From Ricordea florida (Eukaryota > Cnidaria > Anthozoa > Corallimorpharia > Ricordeidae): 64,000 bases of DNA. The position numbers and the translations under genes were made by a program. The notes below the pieces were generated by a model, which ran no database searches, was not told the DNA's origin, and saw only the letters and a list, made by a program, of their open reading frames with translations. Below, piece by piece: positions 57,426 to 64,000 of the stretch (position 1 is its first letter; every line of letters begins with the position of its first letter). The stretch lies in assembly GCA_949710005.1 (NCBI GenBank), contig OX453284.1, positions 6,361,477 through 6,425,476 on the forward strand, written 5' to 3'.

Positions 57426-60400
57426 ATGGAAGACGCTTTTGAGCCTAATGAGCCTAGTAAAAAGCGTTTTTCGTCATCAAGTTCGACCATTAGCATGGAT
57501 GATGTGCCCGATGTTAAGGCGCGACCCAGTGACCCGCAATCTTTGCACGATCGTCAACAGCGAATCGAAGGTGCATTTGAGACAATTTTGGAAAGTATAG
57601 GAGAGGACAAAAGTCGCCAAGGACTCTTAAAAACACCAGCGCGTGCGGCCAAGGCACTGTTATTCTTTACTAAGGGCTACGAGGAGACGATATCAGGTAT
57701 ATAGCAATGAAACCTTTAGAGCTTACTCAGAGCCAAAGTAACACGATCTCAGTTACGATCTCATTCCAACTCGTTTCCAATTTGTACAGGCACGCTAAAA
57801 TGCTGTGTTGGGAAAAAGTAAATTATTGGTAAGATTGGCTTATGTAGGTTTGTTTTGCAATTTTGATGTCTAAGCTTCACTTGAAGGATACAATCGATCT
57901 CAGGTAAAACAGTCTATTTTCTTAGTTCCGTCAACTCAAATAGAGACGGCCAGTTTTATAAAAGAAATGAGATGCAAAGTAACGATGATCCGTGTGTACT
58001 ATGTGCACCGCCCACCCGATCATGATGTCGAGTCATACTTAATGTCAAACAGCAGGCCTGATCTTAAGACCATACAGATGTTTTTTTTTTTTATATTTAG
58101 TATACGGTATTCAGTCGAAGGAACCTATGCGTTTATTGGGGTTTACCACGGTGTAAAAACCTGTGAAGTTTTTCTTTTTTTTCACTATTATTTTTCTAGT
58201 CCCTATTGTTTTGTCAGCTTTGTTTTCTTTATTTTACGTCACTCGTGAACGTAACAGGTTTTTACAACGATGATGTGCAGTTTATTGTAATGTGCATTGT
58301 ACATTCAGGAATCAACCTCGGTAATTGCAATCAGTTTTGTACTTTTGTGTTAGATTCAATTAGTGGATCATTAAGATATGACTCGTGAACTTTAATTTCT
58401 TAATTATATATTATACCTACCTGTTACCTTATAAGTGACAATTATATTTCCACAATTCATTGTCAGTCAGCTATGAAACTGTCAATCAAATAACCGTTCG
58501 TCCAGAATGTCATGAGCGGACTCAGAGCCCTTTGGAACTGGAAAAGTCAACCAACAAAAGAGAGTCTCTTGACTTTGAGAGCACATTCTATCATTCAGAG
58601 GTTACTCATGTTTGGCTGAGTTTTTTGTTGTATGCTTTGTGTATCAAATTTCTGCTGAGGTTCATAGTTGCTTTTGGATTGTAGGGTATGCTGTGTATTG
58701 GCCTTAAAATTAAAATTGAACCACAATTTACAGTTTAGTTGTTTAAAAGATGCTTAACGCAATTAAATAGCTCAGCCATTCTGTGAAGAAATTTGCAGCC
58801 CTTTGTCCTTGTTGGGAAACGTTCTCAGCCCTTAAACAGCTGACCAACACTGTTTACAAAACCTTATAAGGTTCCTTGGTTTCTTAGATATTTTGTATTC
58901 CTCATTATTCTTGCAGAACTTTTAAATGATGCTGTGTTTGATGAAAATCATGATGAGTTGGTCATAGTTAAAGATATTGAAATGTTCTCATTGTGTGAAC
59001 ACCATCTAGTACCATTCATGGGAAAGGTATCATTTAAGATTCTGTTTTTGATATGGGCCTCTGTACGATTCTCTTACATGTTGTCCTTGTATTTGATTAC
59101 TCATACCATCAGTTTAGAGAATCTACCAGCATTTCTAAAGTTGCTCTCAGATGGACACCAGAGGGTAAAAGAAAAAGAGGTCATCCAAAATCCACCTGGA
59201 GAAGAACTGCGGAAGCAGAACTTAAGACTCTAAATCTTACCTGGGGGCAAGCTTCACGGCTTGCAAAGGACCAACAGGAATGGAGGCAACTTGTTGATGG
59301 TCATCTCAGTACCTGTTGCCAGATATTGCAAAATAGAATATTCTAACCCTTTGGCCAGTGGCAGGTTATTTCCACTTCATTATAGTAGCAGTTGAAAGGA
59401 TGCCTGGATTAAAGCCCTAAGTGACTTTTGATGAACTGTTACATTCTCCCTCCAGTTTGTCATGTAAATGCTTGTGAAACAAAGGGGAGAATTCGAAATC
59501 AGATCAAGAGTCACTTAGGGCCTTTTTCCATGTACCCCTTCAGTTATTATTATAAATGCAAACAACAAACTTTAGATAATAGAAGTAAGTTTGGAACATG
59601 CTTAGATTTAGGTTTTATAGCATGTCCCTAAAATGTGTTTTACATGATAATTTATTCAATGATTTGTACAGTTCAAAGACTTGGAGTTGATGTTGATTTT
59701 TAATTGTAGGTGCATATTGGTTATTTACCCAACAAGAGAGTTGTGGGCCTTAGTAAACTTGCAAGGTAAGACTTTTTTATCTTGGGAAGGCTTGCATTTT
59801 GAGGTAGTTTTCAGATTAGCAGAAACCATTGAGGTAAATTTCAACAAGAATAACATTTATTGTCTCTAATGGGACTTGTCAGGTTGGCATTATGATACAG
59901 ACAGATTACACCTGTTTCCCTCCCACACCCATGATCTGAATGGCAGTTCTTCAAAGTGTCATTCATCCTTGCTTGTTTGGAGAATTTGTTGGTTGTTCAA
60001 TCTTCTATACAGTTTAAAACTCTATAGCTGTTATTATGGTTGAGCCCACACTTCAGCTGTGTTTGTTTCTGACTGCATGTTAGTGATGCTTTCGGGTCAA
60101 CTTTTTGCGATGGAAATATGGAAGCACAACAACAATGACAATACATTGGTACTCCAAATAGAAGTCCAGTGTTGATCATGTCTAAGAACAGGAGCCAGTT
60201 GTTCGAAGGCTGATTAGCGCTAACCCATGGTTAAATTTTAACATGGGTTTCTTTTCCTCTTGTTAAAAAGCGTTTTCTCCGATAACTTTCTCTATTTTAT
60301 TCAGAGCATACAATCATCAAATTGTATGAAAGAGAATTATACTGAATGTGCATTTTAAGCTCTCGCATCTGTATTTAAATTTCGCACTAACCCTGGGTTA

Positions 60401-61069
60401 CCTTAACCCTGCTTCGAACAACCTGGCCCAGAAGGGTAAAAAAGTGCTGTTGGTTAAAAGGAAACTAAATACATACTATGCTAGAGTACAAGACCTTTGC
60501 ACCTGCTATCAGCTAAAATAGATTGTCAAAACTAACAAAGAAAATAAACAGAGCAAAAGATTACATTATCTTTTCTCACAGGATTGTAGAGATGTTCAGT
60601 CGGCGACTTCAAGGTTGGTCATTTTGCTCTGATGACTTGTATTGTCAAGTGGCATTAGATTAGAAAATTTGCGAAAAAAAAAAATTATATTAATAATTAT
60701 TATAACCCTTATTTGCTTATCTGTTGTAGTTCAAGAGCGTTTGACAAAACAGATTGCTATGGCTTTAGTTGAGGCTGTTAGCCCAGCAGGAGTGGCTGTT
60801 GTTATTGAAGCTACGTAAGTCTGAAAGGGCTTTTCTCGTAGCCAAACACCTCACAATCATTTGCATAACAATGTATTGACATTTTTAAAGTTCTAATTTG
60901 ATCATTCGTTGGAGTTAGTGTTAACTTCTTTTCCTCACATTATAGGCACATGTGTATGGTAATGCGTGGAGTACAGAAGCCAGGAAGTAAAACAGTGACT
61001 AGCTGTATGTTAGGTGCTCTCCGCGAAGATCCCCGCTCACGAGATGAATTTCTTACCTTGATTAAATAA
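57426..61069 (+). CDS. GCH1: GTP cyclohydrolase I, 6 exons, 225 aa
   Basis: This enzyme converts GTP to dihydroneopterin triphosphate, the first and usually limiting step of tetrahydrobiopterin synthesis; the active form is a decamer in the cytosol. Exons: 57426-57696, 58917-59026, 59710-59765, 60582-60613, 60730-60814 and 60946-61069. They sum to 678 nt in continuous frame. Key motifs are [31 protein letters not shown] (zinc ligands C and H), [37 protein letters not shown] and [12 protein letters not shown] (third zinc ligand C). The N-terminal 40 residues are Ser-rich and unlike the catalytic core, a region that is regulatory and variable in animals. Length is close to animal enzymes. The start at MEDAFEPN was chosen because upstream codons lack family resemblance. 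Intron 2 contains a LINE fragment. Confidence 0.97.
58135..58267. repeat. Foldback repeat with gtgtaaaaacctgt ends, copy 2
   Basis: Same family and orientation as 56874-57013, in intron 1 of GCH1. The arms gtaaaaacctgt and acaggtttttac are inverted, and the inner segment includes ttttacgtcactcgtgaacg. The two copies lie on either side of the shared STN1/GCH1 promoter. Confidence 0.75.
59128..59310 (+). pseudogene. LINE C-terminal fragment in GCH1 intron 2
   Basis: In an open frame the sequence reads [20 protein letters not shown] followed by [14 protein letters not shown] and [14 protein letters not shown]. This block is characteristic of the far C-terminus of many invertebrate non-LTR retrotransposon proteins. 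Only this 3' piece is present, as expected of 5'-truncated insertion. The frame is still unbroken here, so the insertion is not very old. Confidence 0.75.
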
Positions 61070-61379
61070 AACCGCTAGATTGTCACAATTTATTAGCTGT
61101 TTAAATTTGCCATATTAACCTCATGGATGCTAGTTTTTTTTGTTTTGTTTTTTCACACAGGTATTTAATGCAAAATTTTGTAAAATTAATTATTTATTTC
61201 ATGTTAATGCACAAAAATGTACTTAATGGTAAATAGCAAAATATATTCACAACAATGTTTTTACATTCTTTGGAATCTTCTTTGTTAACTCTGGAATACC
61301 ATAGTACATTGTAGATATGCCTTTGGAACTGATGTTAGCCTCAATACCAATAAAATAGAATTACCAGTAAAGGGATATG
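61070..61379. other. GCH1 3' flank
   Basis: Probable 3' UTR. Possible polyadenylation signals include aataaa at about 61349. No other feature was seen. Confidence 0.4.
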
Positions 61380-61840
61380 ATATACCTTATTCCATGAAAT
61401 TTTGGCGACATGTTTATTTCATGATTTTGCTGTGCACATATTTCGGGACTTTTAAATTTCGCGATTTTGCAAAAATGTTATATTTTGAATCATGTTAATT
61501 TCGCGTTTTCGGGTAAGACAAAATTTTTACAGTTCATTGGCAATCTTATTTAAAATGTCCTTGAATTTAATAAAACGTCTTTATGAAGGGAAGAATAATG
61601 TTAAACTTAAGAAAAACGCAACAGCGGGACTAGATTCAACAGTTATACCAACAAAACAGTTCTCACAATGTCCACAAACAGTTCATGCTTGTATGTGAAT
61701 CACTGTTCTTGAGTCAATTGACCACCACATCCTTTACAATAAAAATTCGACATTATGTTAGCCACTTAATTTTCGCGTCAAGTTATATTTGCGTCACACG
61801 GAATTAACGTGTCGCGAAAATTTCATGTAATAAGGTATAT
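61380..61840. mobile_element. Inverted-repeat element with ataccttatt ends
   Basis: The left end tataccttattccatgaaat then tttggcgaca matches the inverse of the right end (tgtcgcgaaaatttcatgta then ataaggtata). Arms are about 30 bp with a few mismatches. Inner sequence repeats aatttcgcg-like words. No transposase was seen. Confidence 0.7.
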
Positions 61841-62315
61841 GCCAAATTAATGGCCTATCTGTCTAACTGGACTGATCATATTGGGCTTTAGACTTCCTTC
61901 TTGACAACCTTCTGGGACAGGGCCTCTTTCGTGTTTTTAAATGTCACTTTTGGAGACAATTTCATAAAGAACAATGATACATTAAAAAAATATATGTAAA
62001 ATACATAAAAAAAATATTTGAAAAACTTAAACATAAAAAAATATTGTAAAAGATATTTTGCTGCATTGGCTTGATAATACTTGAATATATACATGTATGC
62101 ATGTATGTTAAGACGTTTATTGCATGGTCTCTTCAAGGTGAATGTATTTGATAACAAATAAAAATTCTATAAATTCGTACGTGTAAATACTTGACTTTTT
62201 AATGGCTTTAACGTTATGAGCATGTCTTGTATACACATTTTGAATATTTCTGCACACTTAATTGCAGCGGTTACGCGAAGTGGAAATGAACGTTGTTGCT
62301 TAAGATATATGGGTT

Positions 62316-62364
62316 ATTGACCAAGCGTGAGGTCAAGATAACTGGATATTGGCTAAGTTCTTTT

Positions 62365-62407
<43 letters not shown>

Positions 62408-62418
62408 CACGCAAAAAA

Positions 62419-62453
<35 letters not shown>

Positions 62454-62467
62454 AAGCTTGGTCAATA
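62316..62467. repeat. Hairpin element of the tcaagatggctggatatt family
   Basis: The left arm (ttgaccaagcgtgaggtcaa then aactggatattggct and agttctttttt) and right arm (aaaaaaagaacgaggcc then aatatccagccatcttgacc) are inverted around the short centre gaccgagacgaagtcgaggtc. The arms are about 65 bp. Single-arm relatives are at 48655-48722 and 56201-56260. Confidence 0.8.
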
Positions 62468-62865
62468 AAGGATTTATTATATGGGATAAAACACCAAAAA
62501 ATGATCCGTGTACGTGTTTTGTTTTCTTTGTTTTCTTTCTCGTTGACGCATCCAGTTTTCTCGTATTCCAGCTCCATCGATACACAAACCACAGGAAATC
62601 TTTAACTGTCACGGAAAAGATTTTTCAGGGAAAAACTAAGAAAGAAAATTTTGGTAAACCGGCTTTCGCCTCGGATGAATTTTCCTTGCGGGACAAAGCC
62701 CTTATCCCAAGCGGGCAAGATAGCTCCATATTGCCCGCTCGGGTAGCCAATCACAGCGCGAGATTCGGTTCGTCTTGCCCGCTCACGGAGGTAGTCATAT
62801 AATAATGCCAGTTAATTTAACGCTTTAACTCTGTTATATGTCGCGTCACGCTTTTTAAAACTCTG

Positions 62866-62892
62866 TCAATAATATACATGAAAAAATTACTC

Positions 62893-62925
<33 letters not shown>

Positions 62926-63435
62926 TGTAACACCAGTGCAAATTACAGATCGATATTCTGGATTATGATATTCTGTATTTTTAAAGGAACCGCTTTGAGT
63001 TCGTAGCGTTATCAGCTGATCTTCATCAGCCAATCAGTAAAAATAGTGTCAAATCCGCGTCAAATGCTCACTTCCTGTACGCAATGAGATCTTCCGGCAC
63101 TTCCTCTAGGCGAATTTTTTCGTGTTTATATTAGTATAGGTAATCACATGATTTCGAGTGCAATTTGGGATAAATCAGCACGAGTAAATTTTTCAAAGGC
63201 TAACCAAATTGCACGAGCTCGTAGGGCGAGTGCAATTTGTAGTCTTTGAAAAATTTACGAGTGCTGATTTATCCCAAATTGCACGAGACAAATCATGTGA
63301 TTACTTGTTAATAATATACATGCAAAAATTTAATTTCAACTTTCTGCACTCAATATCAATTTTCTGCACCGTTTGGGATTAATTGACGTGCTCTCAGCCA
63401 ATGAGCATGCTGAAATTTTTGCATGTATATTATTA
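62866..63435. repeat. Nested inverted repeats near the right edge
   Basis: aataatatacatg plus aaaaaatta and gattggctgagagc at about 62866-62912 are the inverse of 63388-63435. Inside, 63141-63302 is a second foldback (taatcacatgatt, gtgcaatttgggataaatca and inverses). A third pair, taatatacatgcaaaaattt and its inverse, uses 63309-63330 against 63410-63435. Boundaries of the individual elements are not resolved and no ORF is involved. Confidence 0.7.
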
Positions 63436-64000
63436 TTAAATAGATTTAGGCAAACCTAAAAGCGGAGCTCCTCACACAGTCCCTCCAAAAATGCTTGAAA
63501 ACGTGTAGAAAGAACTCAGCTTTATGCTGATGTCCCTCCAAAAACGCTTGAAAACTTGTAGGAAAAAATTTTTTCCTCCAAAACCGCTATGAATAATCCG
63601 TTTCTTCAGCAAAACATCGTAGACTGCTGTAGACTGCTGGCTGTAGGTTGTGTAGCCGCGGCAAGCCGCGAAAAGCGCGCGAAAAACAAAGCCTCGTTTC
63701 GGTTTAAGACCTTCTAAATATCCCGGATGACTGTGGCCGCCATGTTGGGGCAACATCGTCGTCGTCGTCGCTAGGCGCACGCGCCCGCGAGCCGTGCCGC
63801 TAGCCACGATGACCATGAAAACTCAAACGCATGGTTTTCTCAATTTCTATCCTCGCACGGTAGTTATGGGGCTCTGCTCTGCGGCTCTTCGAGCCGCTGT
63901 GGAGCTCCGCTATTAATAAGTAATCATACGGTTTTTCTCGTTCAAGCCGACGCGGATCGTGCAATTTCAGCTTTTTGAAAAACTCATTCGTGCAAATTAT
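63436..64000. other. GC-richer end of the window, no gene assigned
   Basis: A gtcgtcgtc run and a ggccgccatgttgggg string at about 63735-63775 recall the start region of a gene. The longest minus frame (63472-63816) starts at about 63816 and is low-confidence. The window ends before this could be tested. Confidence 0.3.

Noticed and set aside
2674-63816. CRISPR array, operon or bacterial insertion sequences
   Set aside because: Intron-bearing genes, tRNA-headed SINEs, a CR1-type LINE and a gypsy element all mark a eukaryotic nuclear genome. No direct-repeat/spacer array was seen.

Overview
This is a eukaryotic window, and the signs point to a cnidarian, most likely an anthozoan (coral or anemone type) nuclear genome. 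Genes are split by many short introns with canonical GT/AG signals. The base composition is AT-rich, and intergenic and intronic DNA is packed with small inverted-repeat elements, a tRNA-derived SINE, a CR1-type LINE and a Ty3/gypsy element. The organism call is an inference from gene structure and repeat types; no species marker was identified.

Layout. 1-10.4 kb is gene-poor and repeat-rich: a 20-bp minisatellite (401-780), a CR1-like LINE with an unbroken 1113-codon ORF (2834-6175, minus), an AT-rich repeat block, a fragment of a transposon-associated protein (7590-7943) and a decayed second LINE (9050-10010). From 10440 to 15998 (minus) I assembled a seven-exon gene for a 278-residue secreted protein. 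None of its exons is evident as a long ORF, but every splice junction keeps frame. Its introns carry a PIF/Harbinger-type MITE, a microsatellite and two tRNA-Asp-headed SINEs. 16-21.6 kb is a mosaic of foldback elements. From 21.6 to 31.1 kb a unit of about 4.7 kb is present twice in direct tandem. Each copy holds a signal-peptide-like ORF, an array of near-identical short stem-loops and a dense set of strong splice signals around 9-nt candidate micro-exons. This is the least explained part of the window. 33.1-34.2 kb has candidate coding exons on the minus strand, and 34308-38978 is a complete but decayed Ty3/gypsy element with LTRs, a CTTGT target duplication, a candidate primer binding site and a purine tract.

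The right third holds three conserved housekeeping genes. PAF1 (43264-52466, plus, 14 coding exons, 460 aa) encodes an RNA polymerase II elongation factor subunit. STN1 (53360-57171, minus, 7 exons, about 325 aa) encodes a subunit of the CST telomere-replication complex. GCH1 (57426-61069, plus, 6 exons, 225 aa) encodes GTP cyclohydrolase I, the first enzyme of tetrahydrobiopterin synthesis. PAF1 and STN1 are tail-to-tail. STN1 and GCH1 are head-to-head with about 140-255 bp between start codons, so they probably share a bidirectional promoter. The three genes act in unrelated processes; their proximity looks like compact gene order rather than a pathway cluster. The PAF1 introns alone hold at least six different non-autonomous elements. 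The last 3 kb is another cluster of inverted repeats with no gene seen.
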